From contig NC_066327.1 of the NCBI RefSeq assembly GCF_022539315.1, positions 1,879,001 through 1,943,000 of the forward strand: DNA of 64,000 nt, written 5' to 3'. Source of the DNA: Serinus canaria (lineage: Eukaryota; Chordata; Aves; Passeriformes; Fringillidae). A program made the position numbers and the translations under genes. The notes under the pieces are model-generated. The model was not told the origin of the DNA, ran no database searches, and saw nothing but the letters and a program-made list of their open reading frames with translations. Every line of letters starts with the position of its first letter. The stretch's first letter is position 1. Below are positions 45,101-56,005 of this stretch, one piece after another.

Positions 45101-47167
45101 CAGAGGAATGGATTGGGAGTAGGGAGTTTTGGGTCTAGGAGCCGCGCAGGGGCTGGAGAGGGTATGGAGCAGTCTGGGAATGATGGGGACAGTCTCACGC
45201 TGGGGGGTATGTTCTTCCTGTCACCCCTCCTGTGGCCAGAGCCTGGCCCTGACCCTCCAGACTCATCCTGGCTCACAGTCATCAAGGCTTCAACCACAAA
45301 AGAGACTTTGAGCTGCAGGATGTGGAGGTCAAGAAGCAGAAGCCCTTTTGGGGTCTGGGTCTTCTCCATAGCAAGGAGTAAAATGAATGAGACAATTTGG
45401 AGGGGAGATTTGGATTATGAGATCCCATTGTCATGGGATAACGAGATCCCTGAGACACCTCAGCTTGAGGTCCCTGGCAAAGCCACCATGAGCTGACCCA
45501 AAAGCCCTCAGGAAATCAGGACTGAGCGTGGAGACGGCACAGGGGGGTCACAGGGAGCTGCAGCCTCTGGGAGGAGCTGCAGGAAGCTGAACCCATGGTG
45601 TCCCCATCCAGCAAATCCCACTGAGCTGCGCCCGACGTGGGATTTGCTGGAGCCAAGGTGGGAAGTGCCACCAGGGCTGGGGAGGGCTGTGCCAGGACAC
45701 CAAGGGAGGGGCAGAGGAGCAGAGGAAGGAAAATCACTGCAGAATGCTGGCCTGGCTCACAGCGAGACATTCAGAGTGGATCTGGTCACAATTTTGCTCA
45801 CAAAATGAAACCTCTTGGCCTGATTGCAGCAGCACCACTCGTACCTGGAGAGGGCTGAGGGCACATCCAAGGGTGCTGTGGAGAGGCCAGGGAGCTGCTC
45901 AGCCCCTCTGGAGTGTTAGGAAGGTGAAGGGGCAGCACTGGTGTCACTGGGGTGCTCGGTGACAGGAGATGGGGGCACAGCCAGCACTAGACTGTGGAAA
46001 TCTGGGGCAGAAGGAGATCTGGGCCCCCCTCCTCCATCCCTGCCCTGTGCAGGGGCTGCCCCACAGCCCATGCTGGGCTGCTCCATGTGGCAGCTCCCAC
46101 CCTATGTACAATGCCCACGGTGTCACCTCCCAGAAGTGTGGGATGGGGCAGCTGCAGAAAGCCAAGGAGGGATGGAGAGGACACAGCAGTTGTGCCCCCA
46201 CTGCTGCTGTGCCACTTCCACTGCTGTGCCACCACCCCTGTCAGCCCTGTCAGGGACACCAGCACCACGTCCATGGTGATGCTGGGTGTCCATCACCTCC
46301 CAGTCCCTCCTGGGGGTGCCAAGGGGTGCAGGTGCCTCACCGAGCACCAAGAGGCTCCTGAATGGTTTTTCAGGTGGGTGAAGGGGAGTCCCCAGGCTGG
46401 GGACTTCCCTTTGGCTCTGTGTGACCCCCCAGCTGCCCTGGCAGGCAGCAGACAGGCCCAGCTTAAAGGGGGCAGTGAAATCGGGGCTCCCTTGGATGTG
46501 AGGATCACATTGGTGGAGCAGGAGAGGGCAGGGTTAGCAGGAATCAACTGGAGACATGCTGGGACTGATGGAAGGAGCACGGCAGAGCCTGGGAGACCTG
46601 TCCTACTTTTCCAACAGAGAGGAGCCAGGGCGGGGGTCCCTCCTGATTTCCCTTCTCAGGCCCCCGGGCTGGTGCTGGGGGAGCTGCAGTGGGGATCCCA
46701 GCCCGCAGTCCCAGAGGTGCCCCAGCTCCGGAGGAAGGCGCACGAACGCCCCAGGGCAGCAGCAGGCAGAGGAAGCCCTGGAGGGAGACGCTAGCTCTCC
46801 TTTCTGCCGAGAGCAGCCTGGGGCAGGAATGCTCCCCTGTGCCCGCTGCCTGCCCGGCCCCCACCCCAAACTACGGGCAGCTCCAAGGGCACGCAGAGAG
46901 GGGCACCCCGAGCATCAGGATGATCCCAAGGGTGCTTTTCAGGGACCTGTGTCTCCAAAATTATTACAGAAAAGTCTTTCTCAGCTGGTTTGTTTTTTTT
47001 TTTTTCCTGTTTTTTTCCAGCCTGAGTCAGGTATTTAAAACCCTGTGGACCTTTCTGTGCCACTCCACCTCTTTAGGAAAGTGGGAGGGGAGGAAGCCAT
47101 GCAGAGGATCCCATAATTGAGTTTTGGTTTGCAATCCTATTGTTAGCAGGGCAAAAATAAACCCCAG

Positions 47168-47185
47168 AGCAGCAGCAGCAGCAGC
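47168..47185. repeat. (AGC)6 microsatellite
   Basis: Six AGC triplets in intergenic sequence. Confidence 0.9.
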
Positions 47186-47355
47186 CCCAGCCCTGCAGAG
47201 ACACCTCGGTGCCTCAGGGGACTGCCAGGGCCTTGGGCACTGGAGGGCTGGGTTTCATTTCCTTCTCTTTCAGCCAGGTTTTCTGAGGCAATGAGGTGAT
47301 TTTAGCTCCTGGCTGATGTCACCGATGTGAGGGAGCTCTGCAGGATTTAGACCCC

Positions 47356-47475
47356 AAAGAATTGTTTAGGTTGGAAAAACCTCCAAGGTCATCAAGTGCA
47401 ACAGTTAACCCAGCACCACCATGTCCACCATGAAATCATGTCCCCAGGTGCCACATCTGCACATTTTTTAGAACC
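47356..47475 (-). mobile_element. CR1 3' fragment (LINE cluster, part 1)
   Basis: Reverse-oriented CR1: TTAGGTTGGAAAAACCTCCA, GGTCATCAAGTGCAAC, CCAGGTGCCACATCTGCACA. It ends at a short T run. Confidence 0.82.
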
Positions 47476-47488
47476 ATGGGTCCTGAAA

Positions 47489-47785
47489 ATTCCAATAACA
47501 GAACTGTTTGGGTTGGAAGGGATCTTAAACTGGAATGGCTGCCCGGGGAGGTGGTGGAGTCCCCATCCCTGGGGGTTTTTAACAAAGCCTGGATGTGGCA
47601 CTGGGTGCCAGGGTTTAGTTGAGGTGTTGAGGCTGGGTTGGATTTAATGATCTTGGAGGTCTCTTCCAACCCAGTGATTCTGTGAATTCACCACCTTATT
47701 CCAACCCTCTTGGCTGACACCTTCTCCTAGACTTGGTTGCCCCAAGCTCTGTCCAGCCTGGCTTTGAACACTTCCAGGGACCCAC
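47489..47785 (-). mobile_element. CR1 3' fragment interrupted by another CR1
   Basis: Reverse-oriented CR1 in two halves. The first (47489-47530) ends TTGGAAGGGATCTTAAA. The second (47693-47785) resumes ACCACCTTATTCCAACC, CTAGACTTGGTTGCCCC and AACACTTCCAGGGA. The halves are contiguous relative to the usual CR1 text once 47531-47692 is removed. Confidence 0.75.
47531..47692 (+). mobile_element. CR1 3' fragment nested in a reverse CR1
   Basis: Plus-strand CR1: CTGGAATGGCTGCCCGGGGA, AACAAAGCCTGGATGTGGCA, TTAATGATCTTGGAGGTCTC, ending CAGTGATTCTGTGAATTC. It sits inside the minus-strand copy described for 47489-47785. Confidence 0.85.
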
Positions 47786-47921
47786 TTCAGTTTGAGGACA
47801 AATTGGTGCCTGGATATGGGGAGGTGCAAAAGGTGCCCCGAAGGAGGAAAAGACCCGCCAGGAGCAAACAGCAACCTCTGGCAGCATCTTCCTGGCACTG
47901 CAGCCCCCCTGAGCTGGTGAT

Positions 47922-48300
47922 CTGCAGCTCTTGGGATGGGTTTGAGGAGCTTGGCAGAGCCTAAACCCCTCTAAAACTGGGTCCTACTGGCCTTGAGCCT
48001 AATGAGCTCTGTTGGGTGGGACCTGCAGCTCTCAGGGTGGATTTCAGCACCTTGGTAGAGCCTAAACCCCTCTAAAACTGGGTCCTGCTAGCCCTGAGCT
48101 CTGCTGTGAGGGACCTGCAGCTCTCAGGCTGGGTTTCAGCAGCTTGGCAGAGCCTAAACCCCCCTAAAACTGGGTCCTACTGGCCTTGAGCCTAATGAGC
48201 TCTGCTGTGAAGGATCTGCAGCTCTCAGGGTGGGTTTGAGGAGCTTGGCAGAGCCTAAACCTCCCTAAAACTGGGTCCTGCTGGCCCTGAGCTCAGCTCA
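47922..48300. repeat. Tandem array of four units, alternating about 101 and 92 bp
   Basis: Four copies of a unit starting CTGCAGCTCT and containing GAGCCTAAACC and TAAAACTGGGTCCT begin at about 47922, 48023, 48115 and 48216. Copies 1 and 3 share an extra GGCCTTGAGCCTAATGAG segment that copies 2 and 4 lack, so the array is two copies of a roughly 193-bp dimer. It directly follows the nested CR1 cluster. Confidence 0.85.
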
Positions 48301-49324
48301 GAGCTCTCCTTGCTGCTAACTCCTCCATCCCAGCCCAAACTGTGCCTGCTGTTGCCTGGGCACGGCTCATGTGTCCATGGGGGGAAGCAGTCCCAGGAAT
48401 AGCCCAGCCTGGAAAGCAGGAGCTCGTGTGCTCGTTTGAAGTGCTGGATACGGCAGCTCAGGAGCCCCTGCTCACCAAGATTTCTAATTACGCCTCTGCA
48501 TAATTGTTCCAAGCATTTGCTCAGGCTGAAGCAAAGCTTATTGGTTTGTGAGGCCGAGCACACCCCGGGGCCTGCTTTCAAATGTAGGCCCAGTCTTTAG
48601 TGCCCCCGGTGCCGTAGTTGGAGGATGTGAATTTGTGTGTTATTGCTGAGAGCTCCATCACCAGGCTTGGGGCTCTTGGAGGGCTCCAGATGTGTCATCT
48701 GGGCCAGGGGATTTGCTGCCTTCGGTGCATTCCGGCCTCATGGCTGTGAATCCTCCATCTCTGCCTCTGCTTCCCTGCCTGAGGAGGAGGATGGGTTTGG
48801 GAACACAGCTTCTGCTCCTGTGTGAGGCTGTCCCAGGGTCTGGCCATGTATTCCCACATTTCCCCCCTTCCTGTGCTCCCTGTGCTCTGTGTGCTCCCAG
48901 CCATCTCTGTGTCCCGATTTCCATCCTGTGTTTTACCCCCTGCATTCTCTCCCCATCTCTGTTGGCTCTCTGTGGGTTAATCCCTGTTTTCCCCGCAGCA
49001 TTTGGCTCCCTGTCATGCATCTGCCATCAGAGCAATATGGCCCTTCCCTGTTTCTCTTCCCAGTGTTCCCAAAGCTCTGCTAAGCAGGGGCTCGAGCCCT
49101 GGTCCCATCACATCCCAGTCCCTGCTATTCCCACAGGTCTGGGACTGAGCCATCTCCATGTCCCAGGAAACATGGCACAGTGAGAGTTGCTCTTGCTCTG
49201 ACCCCACGCATGGCTCTGTGTCTCTGGGATTGCCTTGTGGGAGCCACAGCACCCCTGGGAGGAAGGATCAGAGCCAAACTTAGGGCAGGGACTGAGATTA
49301 AGTCCAGCTTTGGCTCCTGACAGG

Positions 49325-49440
49325 TTTATGGGGCAGTTGGATGGGGCTTGGAGCATCCTGGTCTCTGCCCATGGCAGAGGCTTGGAATGAAAAGAGCTTT
49401 CATTTCCAACCCAAACCAGTCCATGATTCCATGAGAACCT
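49325..49440 (+). mobile_element. CR1 3' fragment
   Basis: Plus-strand CR1 tip: GGGGCTTGGAGCATCCTGGT, CTGCCCATGGCAGAGG, TTTCCAACCCAAACCAGTCC, ATGATTCCATGAG. Confidence 0.82.
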
Positions 49441-50224
49441 TTCCCATTTCCATGAGCCTTTGTGGAGGGGTGGGAAGTGCTGAGCTCCAGTTTGCTCTGC
49501 CAGCAGGCAGGAATTCCTGCAGGATGGAACACACGAGCTTCCCCTGCCCTCCCAGATGGATTTAGGGAGCCATCCCTGGCAGGCACTGCATGGGGTCACA
49601 CAGAAAACTGGGAATGTGTCTCCACCAAAGTGAGCCTTGCCAAAGTGTCTCACCGAGGTGAGCTGTCATTCCCAGTGAGCCTTGGGAATATGGTGCCAAA
49701 GCCACCCATGAAGTCCTTCATGTGTTGAACATTGGGAATGGGGACAAGTGACATCCAGAGGCTCCTTCCACAAACCCTATATCCCAGGGCTGCTGTCCTC
49801 TTGGGATGAGGGGAGGATTCCTTCTGTCAGAGCCCTGGAGGCTCCTGAGCAAACAGGAGGGAGCAGGTTTGGGCTCCAGGCAGCAGAACCTCCAATGGGG
49901 CAGCAGCACCAAGGGATAAATGTGCCCCCAGCAACAACTTCCCCGGCTCCAGGGATGCTTCCTGCTGCTTGGCTGGTGATCCACTTATCCAGGCTGGAGC
50001 TCCCAGTGCTCCCTTCCATGGACAAAGCCCCTGCAGTGTCTCCAGAGCTGCTGATTTCCCCAGAGGAGCCCTGAGCACCTTGGTCAGGACAGAGCCACCC
50101 TTCAGCTGGGCATCTCCAGGCAGGATTTCTTCCAGGACAATGGCAGCCCAGGTCCCTGGGGAGCTCCCAGCCTGGCTGTGCTGTGGTGCTGCCCAGGAAG
50201 GGGAGCAGGGAAGAACAGCAGCAG

Positions 50225-50460
50225 CAGCCCTGCGCAGTTATGCAGTAATATCCAAATCTGCTTACTGTCTGCCGCTGTGATTGAAGGAGTTTCTGTAATA
50301 ATGTATTAGCTAAAGCTTCCAGATTATCCCAAAAACATCAGCTTTAACAAAGGGGTAATGCCTCTTTAATCCCCGCATGATCCCGGTTCCCAGTCTCTGC
50401 AGGACATTAATTCACGGCTAATACACAACTCGGGGCTGCTAATGTGGGCTGCAGCCCAGC
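50225..50460. promoter_or_regulatory. Candidate conserved non-coding block upstream of PCDH1
   Basis: Homeobox- and SOX-like words are packed here: GCAGTAATATCC, TAATAATGTATTAGC, TTTAACAAAGG, TCTTTAATCC, CATTAATTCACGGCTAAT. The flanks are ordinary GC-rich DNA. Confidence 0.3.
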
Positions 50461-51034
50461 GGGGCCAGCGCCGCTGCTTTGTCCCCTGTCCTGGCACTGC
50501 TGGCATCCCCAGCCTGGCCCTGCTTCCTGGGCACAGCCCCAGGTTTGGGCTGGGAGCAGCAACACGGCATTGGGAGAAATAGCTCCTCACTTGTCATAGT
50601 TTAGGAAGGTTTATTAAACCTTACCAAAAATACAACAGAAGACTGAATAAAAAAAAAAGGTTACGGTGCTGGGAGCAAAAGATTTTCCCCACCATGTGCT
50701 CAGTTCCCTCACAAAGGAGGTTTTACCCTTTTTAACCCTTTAACCCCTCCCAAAGCTCTGTCCATCAACCCCTTCTTCGCTGTCCAGTGGTGGAGATCTC
50801 TTCCTCAAATCCTGATTGGAGCTCAGATGTCGCCAGTGACAAGCTGACCCTCCCAGATGTTTCCAACCCCAGCTGTCCCTTGATAACCACACCAGGGGGT
50901 AAAACATGACTCTAAATGTATAAACTTTTCTTAACCTACATACGTGATATTTGGCTGTTAATTGTGAGAGTCAATCCTTGCATTACTCTTCTATCACAGG
51001 ATGTTCCTGATCTGCCTTCCCTGCACCTGGGACA

Positions 51035-51620
51035 GCCACAGGGAGACCTTGTGGCTCTGCACAGCTCCTGCCAGGAGGGGACAGCCAGGGAGGTCGGGCT
51101 CCGCTCCCAGGGAACAGGGACAGGAGGAGGGGAAACAGCCTCAGGCTGGGCTGGGGAGGATCAGGGTGGATTTTGGGGAAATTTCTTCACTGGAAGAAAC
51201 ATCCCTCACTGGGTGCTGGATGTGGGATGTGTTCCTCACCCCCATGTCCCTGAGGAGGGGTAAAGGACACCCTGGAGAAGGTGCCCAGAGAAGCTGTGGC
51301 TGTTTCATCCCTGGGAGTGTCCAAGGACAGGTTGGACAGGGCTTGGAGCAACCTGGAAATCTGCTGTGTCAAAGAGATTTTGGCCTGCAAAACTCTGCTG
51401 GCACCCTCTGATTGGTATCAGCCAGCTCTGCAGAAAGCTTTGTGTCTCTCTGGCTCAGAAGGAATCCCCTCCATCCTGCTTGGGGTGGGCACATGGAAAT
51501 GTTTGGTGGTGGGATAGTGGAAGGTGTCATCCCTGCTCACGGCAGGGGTTGGAATGAGATGATCCTTAAGGTTTTTTTCCAACCCAAACCATTTTGTGAG
51601 TCTTGGATTCTGTGAAAATC
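51035..51620 (+). mobile_element. CR1 3' fragment split by a 159-bp insert
   Basis: Plus-strand CR1 from GACCTTGTGGCTCTGCACAG through ACAGGGCTTGGAGCAACCTG. It is interrupted at 51356-51514, then resumes TAGTGGAAGGTGTCATCCCT to the end GTGAGTCTTGGATTCTGTGA. The break falls exactly where the usual CR1 text is continuous (CAACCTGG then TAGTGGAAGG). Confidence 0.88.
51356..51514. repeat. Unidentified ~155-bp repeat, copy 1 (inside a CR1)
   Basis: From GAAATCTGCTG to GTTTGGTGGTGGGA. About 90 percent identical by eye to 52377-52527, including GCCTGCAAAACTCTGCTGGC, TCTGCAGAAAGCTT and TCCATCCTGCTTGGGGTGGG. I see no terminal inverted repeats, poly(A) or clear target duplication, so the class is unknown. 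Confidence 0.85.
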
Positions 51621-51739
51621 AGCTGTGGTTCTGTTGCACTTGGCCAACAACTTCCTGGTGGGAAATGCCATGGCCAGGGGTGATGGGAGCTCCAGGATCC
51701 CAGCAGGGCTCCACCCTGGGCCCATCCCTTGCTCCAGAG

Positions 51740-51990
51740 CAGCTGTCCAGGTGAGAGCACCACAGAGCTGGGCTGGGGAGGGTCAGGTTGGAGGTCAGGG
51801 ACAGGTTCTTCCCCCAGAGGGTGCTGGGCACTGCCCAGGCTGCCCAGGGAATGAGCACGGCCCCAAGGCTGCCAGAGCTCCAGGAGCCTTTGGACAGCAG
51901 GGATGCAAAGGGGGGATTGCTAGGGGGTCTGGGCAGGACTTTAGGGATCTTGGGGTCACTTCCAGCTCAGGACTCAGTGGAGTTTGGAAA
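51740..51990 (+). mobile_element. CR1 3' fragment
   Basis: Plus-strand CR1: CTGGGGAGGGTCAGGTTGGA, TTCTTCCCCCAGAGGGTGCT, GGCTGCCCAGGGAATGAGCA, TCTTGGGGTCACTTCCAGCT. It lacks the final tail repeats. Confidence 0.82.
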
Positions 51991-52376
51991 AGGACATGCC
52001 AGGCTCCTGAGAGCCCAGCAAAGGCAACACTGCAGAGCCAAATCCCAGGGCTGCATGTGGACAAACTGGGAAATAGGACAAGAGCTGGAGGAACAAACAC
52101 CAGATAGGGACCAGGCCATGCCTATCCCCTTCAGCAGGACCTCAAGAGCCACTTTGTCCCCCTGACAGGTTGTGAAAATTGCTGTTGTCACCCTGGCTTG
52201 CTCCAGCCAAGCCTCCCAATGTCCCCAGCTCAGCCGTGCACAGGGTGAGGATGGACCAAGGAGAGATCCCTTGTGGAACAGCTTCTCTGCTCTCTCCTTC
52301 TGCACCCCATTCTCATCTCCCCAGGCCCAATTCCACAAGCAGAAGGAACTGGAACTGGAACTGATAATCATGGTCT

Positions 52377-52527
52377 GAAATCTGAAGAGATTTCAGCCTG
52401 CAAAACTCTGCTGGCATCCTCTCATTGGTTTCAGCCATCTCTGCAGAAAGCTTCCCGTCTCTCTGGCCCAGGAGGAATTCCCTCCATCCTGCTTGGGGTG
52501 GGCACATGGAAATGTTTGGTGGTGGGA
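52377..52527. repeat. Unidentified ~155-bp repeat, copy 2
   Basis: Second copy of the unit at 51356-51514, same orientation, about 1 kb away and not inside a CR1. It lacks a short CTGTGTCAAAG-like stretch after GAAATCTG and differs at about a dozen other bases. Confidence 0.85.
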
Positions 52528-53379
52528 GGGAACCCTGGAGTGTTGAGTTCCCCTCCCAGTGCCCATCCCCATCCCTGGGCCAAGGGCAAGGGGTACAAAG
52601 CACGAAACAAAAAGCTGAGAACAGCCCCAGCATGGCAGAGAAGGCCTCCAAAGTGGTGGCTCCCCCACAGCTGGGATCCCCGGCCAGCAGAGCTTTCATC
52701 CCTCTGGCTGTTCCCTCACAAAGCCAACACTTCCACAGCTCTGGAGTCTTGTCTCAGAGCTACCTGAGGATGTCACAAATTGTCATCTGGAGGTGTCCGT
52801 CCTCCCTACGGCCTGCAAAGGGCCGAGCGAGCACAGGCCCTGTGGGGAGGCAGTTTGAGCTCGGGGAACTCGTCCCACCCCATCTGCCCCGGCTGCTGCC
52901 ATCTGGGCAAGGACCCGAGCACAGCTCAGCCTCAACCTTTGGGCTGCCTTTTCTCAGCTTCCTCTTTTGATGTGGAAATCGCAGCTACCTCAAAGAGCTG
53001 CTCGGTGGCTGAATGCAGCAGCGGGTGCCTCTTGCAGAGTGCTCCTCTCTCCCCAATTACCTCGCCGGTCTCCACGGTTACGGCACTGCCAGCTCGGGGA
53101 GGGCTCTGTGCCTGCTCCTCCCTCACCTGAGGGTCATCGCTGCTGCCCTGCTGCCAGTCCTGCCCCTGGGGCACAACAACCCCAAAACGCTCCAGGGTGG
53201 GGCAGAGGGACTGGGAATTGTCCAGGGGGAACGGCCTTGGGGTGCTGGTGACAGCAGCTGGACTCAGCCCAGGGGTGCCCAGGGGTGCCCAGATGGGCAA
53301 GGAGGCCGTGGGCACCTGGCCTGGATCAGAACCAGTGTGGCAGCAGGACCAGGGCAGGGCCTGTCCCCTGTGCTGGCAC

Positions 53380-53885
53380 TGCTGGGGGACCTCCAGGGCT
53401 GTCCCCTGTTCTGGGCCTTCATGGCCAGAGAGCCCTGGAGGGGCTGGAGCGTGTCCAGGGAAGGGAATGGAGCTGGGAAGGGGCTGGAGCCCCAGGAGAG
53501 GCTGAGGGAGCTGGGAAGGGGCTCAGCCTGGAGAAAAGGAGGCTCAGGAGGGACCTTGTGGTTCTGCACAGCTCCTGACAGGAGGGGACAGCCTGGGGGT
53601 CGGGCTGTGCTCCAGGGAACAGGGACAGAAGGAGAGGGAACGGCCCCAGGCTGGGCCAGGACAGGCTCAGGGTGGATTTGGGGGGAAATTTCTTCATGGA
53701 AGGGTGGTCAGGCACTGGAACAGGTGCCCAGATGGAGTGCCCATCCCTGCAGAGTTCAAAAGCACACAGCTGTCACCTGGGGACGTGGCTCAGTGGTTTC
53801 CTGGGCAGTGCAGGACAATGGATGGATTGGAGCATCTCAGAGAGCTTCTCCAGCCTCAAAGATTCCGTGATTCTGTGACATTCCC
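53380..53885 (+). mobile_element. CR1 3' fragment, long
   Basis: Plus-strand CR1 of about 500 bases: GGCTGGAGCGTGTCCAGGGA, CTCAGCCTGGAGAAAAGGAG, GACCTTGTGGTTCTGCACAG, TTCTTCATGGAAGGGTGGTC, ending AAAGATTCCGTGATTCTGTG. Part of the 3' portion (about 53750-53850) is poorly matched, so it may be diverged or carry a small insertion. Confidence 0.88.
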
Positions 53886-54404
53886 TAGCTGCTCCTGGCA
53901 CTTCACTGCAGCCCTGGGCACATCAGGCACCTGCCCTCGCCGCTCCCCCATTTGTGCCACCCTGCTGTGTGCCGAGGGCCACTGGAGGGGTTGGGGCAGG
54001 GACTGAGCTCCTGAGGGGACACACACGGATCCACGGACAGGTGCCGGTCCCCACCCACATGAGAATGTCACTTGGCACACACAGGCCAAAGCACTCAGGT
54101 CGTCTTTAACCCTCAGCTCTCCCCGGGCCAGGGAAGGCCCCTGGGTGGAGCCCCTGCTGCAGCTGGCAGTGAGGCACAGCCAGGAGCATTACTGGTTATA
54201 CTGGGAGCCTGCCGGAGCCGAAACCAGCCCTCCCACAGTGTCTGGGCTGCCGTGAGTCAGCCCTGGCTGCTCTCTGCCATGAGGGCCTGCACAGGCTGCT
54301 GGTCCCTGCCCAGGGGCTCCTCCATGGCCGGGCATTCCCAGAGCCATGTCACTGCAGGGACAGAGGCCTACAGAGACACACGTGTGACACACAGGTGTGC
54401 AAGG

Positions 54405-54520
54405 GATGGGCCCTGGAGCACCCTGGCACAGCGGAGGTGTCCCTGCCCGTGGCATGGGTGGAACTGGAAGGGCTTTAAAGTCCCTTCCAACCCAAACCAT
54501 TCTGTGATCCATGATGTTGT
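54405..54520 (+). mobile_element. CR1 3' fragment
   Basis: Plus-strand CR1 tip: GGAGGTGTCCCTGCCCGTGG, GGCTTTAAAGTCCCTTCCAA, CCCAAACCATTCTGTGATCC. Confidence 0.85.
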
Positions 54521-54934
54521 CATGGGATGAGCCACAGAGGGTCTGGGGCAGCAATCCAGCAGGAACTCCCTCCTGCTCAGCCCTGGGAAAAGTCCCCAAG
54601 GTTCAGAGCTGCCTCCCCAGCTCTGTTTAGTCCCCGTGCTCCATCCCCACGGAGCAGTTTCCACAACCTGGGATAACACCAGGAATGCTGCCCCTGCCCC
54701 TGCTCCCGGGTCCCAATGCCAGCCCCAGGAGCTGTGGCACCAAACCCAGCCTAGTGCCAGTGCTGGCATTCTGGCTCTGCCATGCCACACTTGGAGTGCT
54801 CACAGGGAGCCAGCCTGGGGTGACCTGGGAGCAGCCCCTGTGGATCCAAGGTGACATCCATGGAATGGATAAGGCTGGAATCACCCCCTGCATCCCCCAG
54901 CCTGTCCCCCTCACAGGAGGGGACTCCACCATGG

Positions 54935-55450
54935 TTCTGGTAAAATGTTGTCTTTGTCTTGTGCAGGAGGTATGGAATATGCCCTTCACTTTAGTAAATG
55001 TTCTTTTAAAACATAGAAATGCTTTGTTATTGTAGCTAAAAATTCTTAATCAGAAAATTTCTGTAAAATCCTGTAGTGTTCTTTGACTGTACCTACTGAG
55101 AGTTGTTTACCAACTATTGCTTTGTTGAAAGTGAGTTCTTTTTATTTTCTTTTCGTTTTTCCTCCTTGAGTTTCTGCTGTGCCTTGGGCAGACCTCTGTA
55201 ATATTTTGTATGCCTTTCAAGCTGCATACCTTAATATTTGGATACTTGATAACTTGTTTTATTAGGTAATTGATAAAATGGTGATGTGTATTAATATTAG
55301 TTCAACCATATATTTATACTGAATTGAGAATGTGTGGTTATAGTTCTGTGGGAGAAATACTTTTGCCAGTGTTCAACAGCTTGTAAAATCTACTGCAAGA
55401 GCTTTAAACATCTAAAAGACTGAAATGCACTTAAAAAAACAGATAATAAG
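54935..55450. other. Isolated AT-rich block of about 500 bp, origin unknown
   Basis: Sequence changes sharply from GC-rich to AT-rich (TTTAGTAAATGTTCTTTTAA, TAATATTTTGTATGCC, ACCATATATTTATACTG) and back at about 55450. It has no long frame, no CR1 words and no tandem structure. It ends near CTTAAAAAAACAG. It reads like a transcribed 3' UTR, which suggests a retroposed UTR fragment, but a solo LTR or a conserved element is also possible. Confidence 0.6.
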
Positions 55451-55889
55451 GTCCAGATAAGCTGGTAGCTCTCACATCATTAGAACCATAACCTCACATG
55501 CGGGCACAACATTCCTGCTGGTGCCCAGCCCATCCCAGAGCTGTATCCAGCAGGGCTCTGCCCGTGCCAGGAAATGTGTGATCCTTGCAGGGAGGGTTCT
55601 GTGTGCCAGGGAGGCTCTGCCAGCCTGAGAAGGCACCTGACAGGCTGGGGAGTGTTTTCCTGCAGGGCATCGTTTCACAGCCAAGAGGTGTTTGCTCCAT
55701 GGGCATTCCTGCGCAGGGAGGACAGGCTGGGAATACCAACAGCTGAGTCAAGGCACTGGCAGGAGAAAAAGTGGGTCCAGTTTGGGCAGGGGCACCTGGA
55801 GGGGAGGAGGAGCAGCAGCTCCTGGGGGCAGGACACAGAAATGCTTCCACACAGAGCCTGAGATGGGTTCACCTGTGCTGGCCAGGCTG

Positions 55890-56005
55890 GGTGAGCCACT
55901 GAGCAGCCTCGGCCAGTGGGTGACATCCCTGCCATGGGGGGGTGTTGGAATGAGAGGGTTTTCAAGGTCCCTTCCAACCCAGTTCATTCCCTGATTCCAT
56001 GATTT
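55890..56005 (+). mobile_element. CR1 3' fragment
   Basis: Plus-strand CR1 tip: GGTGACATCCCTGCCATGGG, TTTTCAAGGTCCCTTCCAAC, then TTCATTCCCTGATTCCATGA. Confidence 0.83.

Larger units (their letters stand above)
41000..47355. other. Intergenic stretch without recognisable genes
   Basis: Apart from the CR1 tip at 42050-42125 and the (AGC)6 at 47168, this is unique, moderately GC-rich DNA. Many 60-270 codon frames occur on both strands but none resembles a protein I know or shows splice-bounded conservation signals. A stretch at 46975-47160 is T-rich and AT-rich and might be regulatory. Confidence 0.55.

Noticed and set aside
45994..46794. 266-codon plus-strand frame
   Set aside because: No similarity to known proteins, no splice-bounded structure and many competing frames in GC-rich DNA.
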